In this document: positions 1 to 10,659 of the stretch, piece after piece | How positions within the stretch are numbered: position 1 is the first letter of the stretch | Layout: each line of letters starts with the position of its first letter | Origin: Nocardioides currus | GTDB lineage: Bacteria; Actinomycetota; Actinomycetes; Propionibacteriales; Nocardioidaceae | Direction: 5' to 3' | Length of the DNA stretch: 64,000 nt | NCBI RefSeq assembly: GCF_003057875.1 | Contig: NZ_PYXZ01000011.1 | Span: forward strand, 62,440-126,439 | Position numbers and translations under genes: made by a program | Notes under the pieces: generated by a model | The model's input: the letters and a program-made list of their open reading frames with translations, nothing else | Told to the model about the DNA's origin: nothing | Database searches by the model: none

Positions 1-2149
1 ACCCGGCTCCGGTCGCGGCGTCGGACAACGCACGCTGCGCCCGCGCCAGGTCGCGCCGGGCCATCGTCACCCGGTCGTGGGCCACGCAGGCCTCGTCCAG
101 GGCGTCGAGCTGCCGCTGCCGGAGCCGGCGCAGGGCGCCCACGCTCGAGCAGCCGCTCCCGGCGAGCACGTCGTCGAGGCGGGCACGCAGACGCTCCGAC
201 TCGGCGCGGTGGAGCTCGAGCCGCGCCTCCAGGTCGGTACGGCGCTGGGCGGCCTCGTCACGGCCGCGCTGCAGCTCGTCGCCGGCCGACCGGAGCCGCG
301 CCACGTCCTGCGTGAGACCGGGGACGGCGCGGGCGAGGGCGGCGACCCTCTCGTGCTCCCGGGCGGCCTCGTCGAGGACCTGGGCGGCCTCGTCGGCGGA
401 CCGGCCGTCGGAGACGGTGAGCAACCGGGTGTGCTGTGCCTCCACCTGGCGCAACCGGTCGTCGAGGACCACCAGCAGGCCCTCGGCGTCGTCGACGTCC
501 TTGCGCGCGGCACGCTCGCCCGCGGCATCGGGGCTGCCGTCGCCGGCCACGGCGAGGTGCGGGTGGTCGTGGGAGCCGCAGACGGGGCAGCTGGCTCCGA
601 CCGCGAGGGCGCCGGCGATCTCGGCCGCCATGCCGTCCAGCCGAGCCTCACGCACCTCGAGCCACGTCTCCTTGAGACGGGCGACGCGCTCCCGCGCGAG
701 CTCACGTTCCTCGCGCGCAGCGGCCAGCGCGGGGCTCACCGTGACGAGCTCGCGGGCCGCGCGAGCCTGCTCGCGTGCGGTCGACAGCGCGGACTCCCGC
801 GACGCCACCAGCTCGGCCGCCGACTGCGCCGCCGCCAACGACTCCTCGGCCGCGTGCAGGAGCAGCGGCGTCGTCTCGAGCTCGGCGCCGAGCCGGTCGG
901 CCTCCGCCGCAGCCTCGGTCAGGCGCGCGGCGACGTCCGTGGTGGTGCGGGTGATCTCGTGCAGGCGCTCGGCATCGGGCTGGGCTGCGTCGACGACGTC
1001 GAGCGCGCGCCGCGCGGCCGCGAGCGCGGCGGACAGGTCCGTCTCTCCCGCGTCCGTCTCGGTCGGGGCCGTCTCGTCGGTGTCGCCGACCCGCTTCCAG
1101 GCCGCGATCGCGGCCTGCGCCTGCTGGGTCAGGCGGGCGACCAGGGACGCGTCCTCCTCGACCGCGACGTCGAGGTCGGCCAGGGCCTCGGCCCGCTCGG
1201 CCCGCCGCAGCCGCTCACTGCGCTCGGACAGCTCGGTCTCGTCGTGGTCCGCGAGTCGCGCCGTGGCGGCCGCGTGGGCCGCCTGCCGGTCGTCGAGCGC
1301 CCGGCCGGCGGCCAGGCCGGCCGTCGCGGAGGCGACGAGCAGGTCGCACTGCGTGCGCTCGGCGTCGGCCAGCGCCAGGTCGGTGGTCGTGGCGTCGAGG
1401 TGGTCGGACACCCAACCGGCGACGGTCCCGTCGGCGGCCTCGAGCGACAGGTCGGCCACGTCCCAGTCCACGGGGACCGCGGACCCGGTGGCCTCGCTGA
1501 CGCGACCCACGAGGTCGGCCACGCCGCGGCCGTGGGTCGTCGAGGACCGCTGCAGCTCCAGCCGGCGGTCGCGCAGCCACTGCTCGATGCGGTCGAAGCG
1601 GCCCGTGCGGAACACCTGGCGGAGCAGCGCGTGGCGGTCCTCCGACCGGGCACGCAGGAACGCCTGGAACCGCCCCTGGGGGAGCAACGCCACCTGGCAG
1701 AACTGGGGGAGGGTGAGCCCGACGAGGTCGGTCATCAGGTGCCCGGTCTCGTCGAGGCGCGTCGACAGCGGCTGCCAGGTGTCGTCGATCCGCTCGAGGA
1801 GGGCGACCGAGGGCTGCTGCGTGGTCAGGCCCGTGCCGCGCTTCTTGGGTCGCTCCCACCTCGGGGAGCGCTCGATGCGGAAGCGGCGGCCCTTGAGGGT
1901 CATCTCCATCCGCACCCGCGGCGCCACGCCGTCGGCGGCCTGGTCGCAGCGGAGTCGGCCGGCGGCGCTGCGATCGCCGGGCACGTCGCCGTACAGCGCG
2001 AAGCAGACCGCGTCAAGGACGCTCGACTTGCCGGCTCCGGTCGGGCCGCTGAGCAGGAACAGGCCGGTGTCGGACAGCGCGTCGAAGTCGACCTCGACGG
2101 TGTCGGCGAACGGACCGAAGGCGGTGATGTGGAGGGAGTGCAGACGCAT
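1..2149 (-). CDS. sbcC: Exonuclease subunit SbcC, 3'-truncated by window edge
   Basis: ATPase subunit of the SbcCD (Mre11-Rad50-like) nuclease, which opens hairpins and processes blocked double-strand ends. About 716 residues are present of a family usually near 1000; the C-terminal ATPase half lies outside the window. The N-terminus MRLHSLHITAFGPF is typical of Rad50/SbcC, Walker A is GPTGAGKS at residues 35-42, and a zinc-hook CPVC stands at residues 521-524 inside a long Ala/Glu/Arg-rich coiled-coil stretch. The ATG shares one base with the stop of sbcD (TGATG), so the two are translationally coupled and transcribed from the SOS-box promoter upstream of sbcD. Identification is secure; only the end is missing. 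Confidence 0.95.
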   Translation of the reverse strand, partial: MRLHSLHITAFGPFADTVEVDFDALSDTGLFLLSGPTGAGKSSVLDAVCFALYGDVPGDRSAAGRLRCDQAADGVAPRVRMEMTLKGRRFRIERSPRWERPKKRGTGLTTQQPSVALLERIDDTWQPLSTRLDETGHLMTDLVGLTLPQFCQVALLPQGRFQAFLRARSEDRHALLRQVFRTGRFDRIEQWLRDRRLELQRSSTTHGRGVADLVGRVSEATGSAVPVDWDVADLSLEAADGTVAGWVSDHLDATTTDLALADAERTQCDLLVASATAGLAAGRALDDRQAAHAAATARLADHDETELSERSERLRRAERAEALADLDVAVEEDASLVARLTQQAQAAIAAWKRVGDTDETAPTETDAGETDLSAALAAARRALDVVDAAQPDAERLHEITRTTTDVAARLTEAAAEADRLGAELETTPLLLHAAEESLAAAQSAAELVASRESALSTAREQARAARELVTVSPALAAAREERELARERVARLKETWLEVREARLDGMAAEIAGALAVGASCPVCGSHDHPHLAVAGDGSPDAAGERAARKDVDDAEGLLVVLDDRLRQVEAQHTRLLTVSDGRSADEAAQVLDEAAREHERVAALARAVPGLTQDVARLRSAGDELQRGRDEAAQRRTDLEARLELHRAESERLRARLDDVLAGSGCSSVGALRRLRQRQLDALDEACVAHDRVTMARRDLARAQRALSDAATGAG

Positions 2150-3309
2150 CAGGGCTCACCGACCAGCACGTCGAGGTCGGTGTCGTCGCAGCACGCGTCG
2201 GTGGCGTCGCGCAGGAGCGCGGACTCAGCCGGAGTGGCGGGGACGCCGCGGATCTCGGACACGAAGTCGAGGGTGATCTCGTGGTCGGAACGCCCCGCGA
2301 CCCGGGCCGCGGGCGTCGCCGAGGGCTGGGCGCCGGACGGCGCGAAGGACAGCACGAGAGTGTGGGCGAACCGTCGTCGCAGCCGCTCCATCGCCTGGGC
2401 CGGGCGCAGCCGGTCGGTCAGCGTGATGTGCACCCAGTCGTCGGCGTGCCGGGCGAGGGCCGGGTCGGCGAGCAGGTGGTCGAGGTCGCCGGTCAGTCGG
2501 GCCAGGCGCCGCGGCACGGGGGCCTCGACGAAGTGCGCGGACGAGACGCCCCGGGCGCCCAGGTCGATGAGCCAGCTGCCCTTGACCTGGTCGGCCTCGC
2601 CGAAGGAGTAGGCCAGGGGCGAGCCGCTGTAGCGCAGGTGGTCGGCGAGGGTGTGGCGGCCGTGGAGGTGGCCGAGCGCGACGTAGTCGATGTCGTCGAA
2701 CACCGCGGTCGGCACCCGGCTCACCCCGCCGACGCTGATGTCGCGCTCGGACTCCGACGGCTCGGCACCGGCCACGAAGGCGTGGGCGAGCACGACGGAG
2801 CGGCTGCCCGGACGGGTGGCGAGGTCGGCCCGCACCCGGCGCATGGCCTCGCGCAGCACGATCTCGTGGGAGCGGGCGGGCAGGGCCCACGGCTCGATCA
2901 TCGCGGTGGGGTCGAGGTAGGGCAGCGGGTGGACGGCGACCTCGCCGTGCTCGTCACCGAGGAGGACGGGCGTGCCCACCGTGCGGGCGTCGGTGCGGAT
3001 GTAGACGCCGGACGCGTCGATCAGGCGACTGCCGAAGCCGAGCCGCTGGGCCGAGTCGTGGTTGCCGCTGGTGACGACGACCGACGCCCTCGACGAGGCC
3101 AGGCGGGCGAAGGCCTCGTCGGCCAGCCGCACGGCGTCGACCTGGGGGAGCGCCCGGTCGTAGATGTCGCCGGCGACGACGACCACGTCGACGCCCTCGG
3201 AGTCCACGACCTCGAGGAGGTGGTCCATGAACACGCCCTGCTGCCCGAGGAGCCCTTCGCGGTGGAAGGACCTTCCCAGGTGCCAGTCGGAGGTGTGCAG
3301 GATCCGCAT
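2149..3309 (-). CDS. sbcD: Exonuclease subunit SbcD (metallophosphoesterase)
   Basis: Mn-dependent nuclease subunit of SbcCD, 386 residues, normal length. Calcineurin-like phosphoesterase motifs appear in order: SDWHLGR at the N-terminus (Asp and His ligands), GDIYDR near residue 50, GNHD near residue 85, LAHAF near residue 190 and GHLHGRH near residue 215. The ATG at 3309 lies 6 nt downstream of a TAGGTT -10 box on the minus strand, so the message should be leaderless. That -10 is embedded in a LexA-type palindrome (3313-3328), predicting SOS induction. It overlaps sbcC by one base and precedes it in the operon. Motifs and partner gene leave little doubt. Confidence 0.96.
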   Translation of the reverse strand: MRILHTSDWHLGRSFHREGLLGQQGVFMDHLLEVVDSEGVDVVVVAGDIYDRALPQVDAVRLADEAFARLASSRASVVVTSGNHDSAQRLGFGSRLIDASGVYIRTDARTVGTPVLLGDEHGEVAVHPLPYLDPTAMIEPWALPARSHEIVLREAMRRVRADLATRPGSRSVVLAHAFVAGAEPSESERDISVGGVSRVPTAVFDDIDYVALGHLHGRHTLADHLRYSGSPLAYSFGEADQVKGSWLIDLGARGVSSAHFVEAPVPRRLARLTGDLDHLLADPALARHADDWVHITLTDRLRPAQAMERLRRRFAHTLVLSFAPSGAQPSATPAARVAGRSDHEITLDFVSEIRGVPATPAESALLRDATDACCDDTDLDVLVGEP

Positions 3310-3312
3310 GGG

Positions 3313-3328
3313 ACGAACCTAGGTTCGA
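3313..3328 (-). promoter_or_regulatory. SOS (LexA) box overlapping the sbcDC promoter
   Basis: Minus strand reads TCGAAC-CTAG-GTTCGT. The actinobacterial LexA consensus is TCGAAC-N4-GTTCGA, so 11 of 12 conserved bases match. The right half contains the TAGGTT -10 hexamer, 6 nt before the sbcD ATG, so bound LexA would block RNA polymerase directly. Regulation is inferred from the match and its position. Confidence 0.8.
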
Positions 3329-3368
3329 GCACCGACAACGACCGGCAGCCCACGCCGCGGGAGCCGTC

Positions 3369-4189
3369 TCAGGCGTACTGCACGCACCTGCGTTCGCTCG
3401 TGAAGCCGAAGAGCGCGAGCCCCGACTCGCTCGCGAGGCGCACGGACAGGCTGGTCGGCGCCCCCACCGCCACGAGGCTGCCGATGCCGCTGGCGACGGC
3501 CTTCTGCACCAGCTCGAACCCGGCCCGCCCGCTCACCACCAGGCAGGCGGCGGCACGGGGTTGGCCGGCCAGCACCCGGGCGCCGATCACCTTGTCGACG
3601 GCGTTGTGCCGACCGACGTCCTCACGGACGACCAGCAGGCTCCCGTCCTCGTCGGCCAGCGCCGCGGCGTGCACACCGCCGGTCCGCTCGAAGACCGACT
3701 GCCGCTCGCGCATCCGCGCGGGAAGGCCTCGCACCACCTCGACCCCCGGGATCGGCCCGGACCACCGCTCGGCGGCCCGGACGTCGAGGACCTCCGCGAC
3801 GCTGTCCTTGCCGCACACCCCGCACGCCGACGACCCGGCGCTCTGTGCCGCGTGCCGGTGACCGATGTCGGTGGGGCGTGCCACGGTGATGGTCACGACG
3901 TTGAACTCCTCCTCGCGCTCCAGCTCGGCGTCGGTGCAGTAGGCCACCCGCACGATCTCGGAAGGAGGCACCAGTGACTCGTTCACCGCGAAACCGGCCG
4001 CCAGCTCGAAGTCGTGACCCGGCGTCCGCATCGTCACCCACACCCGCTGCGCGGGCTGCCCGGGCGCGGCGAGCCTGATCTCGAGGGGCTCCTCGGTCGC
4101 CAGCCGGTCTTCGCGGACGCGGTCGCCCTCATCGGTGTGCTGGGTGACGCGGGCCCGCACCGACGGTCCGGGACGACGCGCGAGGGTGC

Positions 4190-4193
<4 letters not shown>
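3369..4193 (-). CDS. fdhD: Formate dehydrogenase sulfurtransferase FdhD
   Basis: FdhD carries sulfur from the IscS desulfurase to the molybdenum cofactor of formate dehydrogenases. This is a 274-residue protein with the paired cysteines CGVCG at about residue 122 (Escherichia coli Cys121/Cys124 equivalents), a conserved VREDVGRHNAVDKVIG stretch in the second half and a C-terminal SGLALFGF region. The ATG at 4193 was chosen because it overlaps the pepN stop (ATGA) and begins family-like sequence; the frame stays open upstream only as a codon-bias shadow of pepN. No formate dehydrogenase gene is in the window, so its client must be encoded elsewhere. Confidence 0.93.
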
Positions 4194-6676
<2,483 letters not shown>

Positions 6677-6848
6677 CCGCGGAGCCTAGCGACCCACCGC
6701 CGGTCAGGAGCCCGCGCGGGGTGGGGGAGATCACCCCGGAAATGGTCCGGTCCGCCGTCTGCACAGCCGTAGAATGTAAGAGTCGCATCAGCGATGAGTT
6801 CATTACACACGACGCCTGGCCGGGGACGGCCGAAAGGACCAGCACATC

Positions 6849-6992
6849 ATGAGCACGCAGCTTCACCTCGCCTACGGAATCGTCGATGGACGGGCCCACT
6901 CCGCGGAGGACAAGGCACTGCTGCGCACGGTGGAGCTGGCTCGTCGTGAGGCGCGCCGGCAGGCCCGCGCCGCGCGCCGCAACGCTCGCTGA
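6849..6992 (+). CDS. Small basic protein of unknown function (47 aa)
   Basis: An open frame of 47 codons beginning MSTQLHLAYGIVDGRAHS and ending in an Ala/Arg-rich amphipathic helix (about ten Arg in the last 25 residues). GAAAGGA sits 10 nt before the ATG as ribosome binding site, and TAGAAT at 6770-6775 is a plausible -10 giving a leader of roughly 65-70 nt. No signal peptide or membrane segment is visible. The preceding 172 bp hold no other gene. I do not recognise the family. The good RBS and the position between two leaderless genes support a real small gene, but composition alone cannot prove translation. Confidence 0.55.
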   Translation: MSTQLHLAYGIVDGRAHSAEDKALLRTVELARREARRQARAARRNAR

Positions 6993-7025
6993 GACCACCC
7001 GGCGCCGGCGCCTATGCTCGCCAGC

Positions 7026-7478
7026 ATGACTGATGAGCACAGGCGCAGCGTCGAGCTGACCCGGATCGGCGACGCCCGCTTCAAGGCCACCAACGCCCGC
7101 GGCGGCGAGACCTTCATGGGCACCGGGGGAGAGGACCCCGACTTCACCCCCGTCGAGCTCCTCCTCGCCGCCATCGCCGGCTGCAGCGCCCTCGACGTCG
7201 AGGCGATCACCAGGAAACGCGCCGACAGCACCGGCTTCGACGTGTCGGTCGAGGGCACCAAGGTCCGCGACGACGACGGCAACCACCTCACCGGCCTGCG
7301 GGTCAGCTTCGACGTGACGTTCCCCGACGGTCCGGGCGGCGACGCCGCCCGGGAGTTCCTGCCACGAGCGATCGCCATGTCGCGTGACCGGCTCTGCACC
7401 GTCAGCCGCACGGTCCAGCTCGGTGCCGACGTGGACTACCCCGATGCGCCCGCGGTCCCCGACGCGCCCGGGGCCTGA
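7026..7478 (+). CDS. OsmC family protein
   Basis: OsmC/Ohr-fold protein of 150 residues, a family of thiol-dependent peroxidases and related proteins. Seen: the central helix FTPVELLLAAIAGCSALD with a Cys near residue 61, a VEGTKVRDDDGNHL strand region, and the second conserved Cys in RLCTVSRTV near residue 124. Both cysteines of the redox pair are therefore present, although the YhfA-like branch of OsmC proteins has an unknown substrate. The start was set at the second ATG because TATGCT (7013-7018) lies exactly 7 nt upstream, the leaderless layout repeated across this window; an in-frame ATG at 7014 would fall inside the -10. Confidence 0.85.
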   Translation: MTDEHRRSVELTRIGDARFKATNARGGETFMGTGGEDPDFTPVELLLAAIAGCSALDVEAITRKRADSTGFDVSVEGTKVRDDDGNHLTGLRVSFDVTFPDGPGGDAAREFLPRAIAMSRDRLCTVSRTVQLGADVDYPDAPAVPDAPGA

Positions 7479-7484
7479 ACGACT

Positions 7485-7524
7485 GCGACCGCCGCCCAGC
7501 CCACCGGGGCCGGACGGCGGTCGC
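7485..7524. terminator. Hairpin terminator between convergent genes
   Basis: GCGACCGCCG (7485-7494) pairs perfectly with CGGCGGTCGC (7515-7524) across a 20-nt loop that itself contains a GGCC-rich inner stem. It sits between the stops of the convergent OsmC and cyclophilin genes and has no U-tract, as is usual in GC-rich actinobacteria. Probably a bidirectional terminator. Confidence 0.65.
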
Positions 7525-7541
7525 CGTGTGTCGGGGTCGGG

Positions 7542-8294
7542 TCAGCCGATCGTGACGGACTGGATGTCGATCGGGCCGGCGTTGGGCACACCGCCGCCGG
7601 CGGGGTGCGAGCCGTCGTCACCCTTCTTGGCCGCCGTGGTGAGCAGCTTGAGCCCGGCCGGGTCGACCGTGCCGAAGACGTTGTAGTTGGCGGTCAGGCC
7701 GGGGGAGTCGTTGAAGACGAAGAAGAACTGTGAGCCGTTGGTGTCGGGACCGGCGTTGGCCATCGCGAGCGTGCCGGCAGGGTAGGTCTCCTGGCCGGTC
7801 AGCTCGTCGGCGAAGCTGTAGCCCGGGCCACCCGAGCCGGTGCCGGACGGGTCGCCGCACTGCAGGATCCCGAAGGCCGGGTCGGTCGCCATCCGCGGGC
7901 AGGGGGAGTCGTCGAAGAAGCCCTGCTCGGCCAGGGACACGAACGAGTTGACCGTGCACGGGGTCGCGTCGGCGTCGAGGGTGGCGGGGATGTCGCCCAG
8001 CGTGGTCTTGAAGACGATCTTCACCTCGCCCGACACGGTCGGCTCGCTCGGCGGGAGGTCGACCGGCTTGGCGGCGGTCGAGCCGTCCTCGACGTACTCG
8101 CACGCACCAGCGGCGGGCGCCTCAGACTCGCTGCTCGACTCGCTCGGGGTCTCGCTCGGCGTCTCGCTGGTGGTCTCGCTCGAGCTCGAGGTGGACGGGT
8201 CCGCGGCGGTCTCGTCGCCGTCGGCCTCGTTGCCGCACGCGGCGAGGGACAGGCAGGCCAGGGTCGCCGACACGGCGACAAGTCGCTTCAACAT
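7542..8294 (-). CDS. Cyclophilin-type peptidyl-prolyl isomerase lipoprotein
   Basis: Extracytoplasmic peptidyl-prolyl cis-trans isomerase, 250 residues. The N-terminus MLKRLVAVSATLACLSLAAC is a lipoprotein signal with lipobox LAAC; a Ser/Glu/Thr-rich linker follows to about residue 65, then a cyclophilin domain with FKTTLGDI, the active-site-like region SPCPRMATDPAFGILQCGDP, AMANAGPDTNGSQFFF and a closing YNVFGTV. The usual F-H-R-V active-site motif reads C-P-R-M, so the Phe and His around the Arg are changed, as in other actinobacterial cyclophilin lipoproteins. The ATG is 7 nt after TACCAT (minus strand), hence leaderless; the gene diverges from the PaiB-like gene over 54 bp. Confidence 0.9.
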   Translation of the reverse strand: MLKRLVAVSATLACLSLAACGNEADGDETAADPSTSSSSETTSETPSETPSESSSESEAPAAGACEYVEDGSTAAKPVDLPPSEPTVSGEVKIVFKTTLGDIPATLDADATPCTVNSFVSLAEQGFFDDSPCPRMATDPAFGILQCGDPSGTGSGGPGYSFADELTGQETYPAGTLAMANAGPDTNGSQFFFVFNDSPGLTANYNVFGTVDPAGLKLLTTAAKKGDDGSHPAGGGVPNAGPIDIQSVTIG

Positions 8295-8348
8295 GGCCTC
8301 GATGGTAGGCGAGGGTGGGTCGCGGCCCGGAGGAGGCATGATCGGCTC

Positions 8349-8978
8349 ATGCCCTACCGCCCCGCCCACGACGCGGTCGACGACCCGGCCGTCCTGCTCG
8401 ACTTCATCGCCCGGCACCCGCTGGCCACGCTGGTCACGCACGACGGGGAGACCCCCGACGCCGACCTGCTGCCTCTGCTGGCGCAGCAGGGGGGCGAGGG
8501 CGTCGAGCTGATCGGCCACGTGGCGAGGGCCAACGAGCTCTGGCAGCGGCCGCAGGTCGGTCCCGTTCTCGCCGTCTTCGGTCCGGTCGACCACTATGTC
8601 TCGCCGACCTGGTATCCCAGCAAGGCCGAGCACCAGCGCGTGGTGCCGACGTGGAACTACCTCGTGGTCCACGCCCGCGGCGAGCTCGTCGTGCACGACG
8701 ACCGCGCCTGGACCCGGGCGGCGGTGGCGCGCTTGACCAACGCGATGGAGTCGGGGCGGTCGCAGCCGTGGCGGGTCGGCATGGCGCCGCAGGAGTACGT
8801 CGAGGAGCAGCTGCACGAGATCGTCGGGATCAGCATCGCGGTGACCTCGCTGGTCGGGAAGTTCAAGGTGTCGGGCAAGCGCTCCGCGGCGGATCGCGAG
8901 GGCGCGGCGACCGGCATCGCGGCTGACGGCGGGCCGGAGGAGCTCGTCACGGCGATGCGCCTAGCATGGCGCCCGTGA
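8349..8978 (+). CDS. FMN-binding negative transcriptional regulator, PaiB family
   Basis: PaiB-family protein with an FMN-binding split-barrel fold, 209 residues. Diagnostic segments are the N-terminal YRPAHDAVDDPAVLLDFI, the central YVSPTWYPSK and VPTWNY motifs, and a C-terminal IVGISIAVTSLVGKFKVS. PaiB was described in Bacillus as a repressor of protease and sporulation genes; its biochemical role is unclear and cannot be assigned here. CATGAT lies 6 nt before the ATG (leaderless). The stop overlaps the following GTG by 4 nt, so the next gene is probably co-expressed as well as having its own -10. Confidence 0.9.
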   Translation: MPYRPAHDAVDDPAVLLDFIARHPLATLVTHDGETPDADLLPLLAQQGGEGVELIGHVARANELWQRPQVGPVLAVFGPVDHYVSPTWYPSKAEHQRVVPTWNYLVVHARGELVVHDDRAWTRAAVARLTNAMESGRSQPWRVGMAPQEYVEEQLHEIVGISIAVTSLVGKFKVSGKRSAADREGAATGIAADGGPEELVTAMRLAWRP

Positions 8979-9337
8979 ACGACCGCCCCGACGCCGCCGG
9001 TGACCGGCTCCCGCTCTACCTCACCATCGGCGTGTTCGTGCTGCTGCTCGCCTGCCTGCCGCTGGCGCGGATGATCGACTCCTCGCACGACGAGGACCGT
9101 CCTCTCTACCAGGACATGCTGGCCATGCAGACGATGCAGGCCCAGCTCGTCGCCAACAAGGAGCGCCCCGTCGAGGTCAGCGTCTCCGACGGCGAGACCG
9201 TCGAGGTCGGGAAGAACAAGACGTTCACGGTCTCGTCCGGCGTGACGATCGAGGTCCGCGTCGTCGACCACGACTCGTTCTGCGTCAGCGGCCACAACGA
9301 CCTGGGCGCGTCCTCGCCGGAGCGCTGCAGCTCCTAG
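8975..9337 (+). CDS. Hypothetical single-pass membrane protein
   Basis: A 120-residue protein: short cytoplasmic N-terminus, one hydrophobic segment LPLYLTIGVFVLLLACLPLA (about residues 12-31), an acidic extracytoplasmic stretch, and a C-terminal beta-rich part (VSVSDGETVEV, VSSGVTIEVRVVD, DSFCVSGHND) ending with two cysteines that could form a disulfide. The tail resembles small actinobacterial pilin-like domains, but no prepilin cleavage motif is present, so that is only a resemblance. The GTG at 8975 was chosen over the ATG at 8966 because TAGCAT (8962-8967) is 7 nt upstream and the GTGA overlaps the PaiB-like stop. Confidence 0.7.
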   Translation: MNDRPDAAGDRLPLYLTIGVFVLLLACLPLARMIDSSHDEDRPLYQDMLAMQTMQAQLVANKERPVEVSVSDGETVEVGKNKTFTVSSGVTIEVRVVDHDSFCVSGHNDLGASSPERCSS

Positions 9338-9369
9338 CCGTCACCTGGCCGTCACCTGGCCGTCACGTG
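9338..9369. repeat. 11-bp tandem repeat, three copies
   Basis: CCGTCACCTGG at 9338-9348 and 9349-9359, followed by a third copy diverging at its last bases (CCGTCACGTG). It fills the gap between two convergent genes, and the third copy supplies the TCA that encodes the stop of the MFS gene, so copy number could change the C-terminus of that protein. Confidence 0.8.
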
Positions 9370-10619
9370 CTCCCGCTGCCGGGCGTCGACGGCACGAGGG
9401 TGCCCACCATCAGCGCCGACACGGCGAACAGGACGGCACCGCCGGCCAGCACGGCGCCGTACCCCACCGCGTCGGCCAGCACCCCGACGACCGGCGACAC
9501 CACGACCACGACCGCCCGGTTGAGCGAGCGCAGCGTCGTGTTGGTGCGGGCCTGCAGCTCGTCGGGCGTGGCGGCCTGGCGATAGCTCATCTCGTGCGAG
9601 TTGCTGTTGCCCATCGCCCAGCCGTGGCACAGCTGCCCAGCGGCGAGCAGCACCGCGGCCGCCCAGCCGGCGGGCACCCAGCCGGCGGCCAGCAGGACCA
9701 GGACGGAACCGGTCGAGACGGCGTAGGAGCAGGTGATCGCGCCGACGCTGCCGAGCCGCCGCCCCACCCAGGAGCTCGTCGACGCCCCGACCAGCGCACC
9801 GACCCCGGCGACCGCGAGGGCGAGCCCGAGCGCGAACGGGCTGAGGTCGAGCTCGAGCAGGGCGTAGGGCGCGATCAGCACGCCGAGCACCGCCTGCCCG
9901 GCGAACCACACGTGCGTCGACAGCGCCATCGGACGCAGCCCGGACCGTCCGTAGGCCCAGCGGGTGCCCTCGCGGATCTCCCGACCCAGCTGGCGCAGGC
10001 CGCGCTGCGACCGGGGAGCGGCGTCGGGCTCGGACGTGCGGGGGAGCGAGGCGACCATCGCCGCGGAGAAGAGGTACGTCGCAGCGTCGACCAGGACCGC
10101 CAGCGGAGCTCCGACGACGCGGATCAGTGCGCCCGCGAGGGCGGGCCCGCCGGTCTGGGCGACGGCCGCGGCCTGGTCGAGGCGCGCGTGCGCCCGCTGC
10201 AGGCCGGCGCGCGGGACGAGGCGGGGGACGATGGAGAACGAGGCCGCGTCGTTGACGACCGAGGCCGTCCCGAAGGCCAGCACGACGCCGAGCAGCATCG
10301 GCAGCGAGAGGACGTCGAGCACCCACGCCAGCGGGACCAGGCCCAGCAGCCCGGCCCGGACGAGGTCGGTCACGATCATCACCGGTCGCCGGCGGACGCG
10401 GTCGACCAGCGCCCCGACGACCAGCCCGAGCACCAGGTAGGGGAGCCAGCGGGCGGTGTTGAGCCAGCCGACCTCGCTCGGCCCGCCCTGCAGGGTCACG
10501 ACCACGAGCGTCTGGAGGGCCAGCGTGGTGATCGCGGTGCCCATGCCGGAGACGGCCTCGCCCCACCAGAACCGGACGAAGTGCGCCGACCGCTCGCCGT
10601 CGTAGGTCCCGCTCGTCAC
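9363..10619 (-). CDS. MFS transporter (drug-efflux-like)
   Basis: A 418-residue integral membrane protein with about twelve hydrophobic segments. The N-terminus (FVRFWWGEAVSGMGTAIT) and the loop after the second helix (GALVDRVRRRPVMIVTDLVR) match the MFS_3/MefA-like group of exporters, which includes macrolide efflux pumps and enterobactin exporters. No substrate can be inferred. The GTG at 10619 lies 7 nt after CAGGCT on the minus strand, a weak leaderless arrangement. It diverges from the esterase gene over 40 bp; an exporter next to an enterochelin-esterase-like hydrolase is suggestive but may be chance. Confidence 0.9.
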   Translation of the reverse strand: MTSGTYDGERSAHFVRFWWGEAVSGMGTAITTLALQTLVVVTLQGGPSEVGWLNTARWLPYLVLGLVVGALVDRVRRRPVMIVTDLVRAGLLGLVPLAWVLDVLSLPMLLGVVLAFGTASVVNDAASFSIVPRLVPRAGLQRAHARLDQAAAVAQTGGPALAGALIRVVGAPLAVLVDAATYLFSAAMVASLPRTSEPDAAPRSQRGLRQLGREIREGTRWAYGRSGLRPMALSTHVWFAGQAVLGVLIAPYALLELDLSPFALGLALAVAGVGALVGASTSSWVGRRLGSVGAITCSYAVSTGSVLVLLAAGWVPAGWAAAVLLAAGQLCHGWAMGNSNSHEMSYRQAATPDELQARTNTTLRSLNRAVVVVVSPVVGVLADAVGYGAVLAGGAVLFAVSALMVGTLVPSTPGSGST

Positions 10620-10659
10620 CCCGCTGAGCCTGCCAGATGCCGTGGGTTACGTTGCCGAG

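Noticed and set aside
77..2611. Long plus-strand open frame (844 codons) opposite sbcC and sbcD
   Set aside because: It is the codon-bias mirror of the minus-strand genes: low-complexity Gly/Arg/Val/Glu sequence, no domain, and it runs across the sbcD-sbcC junction.
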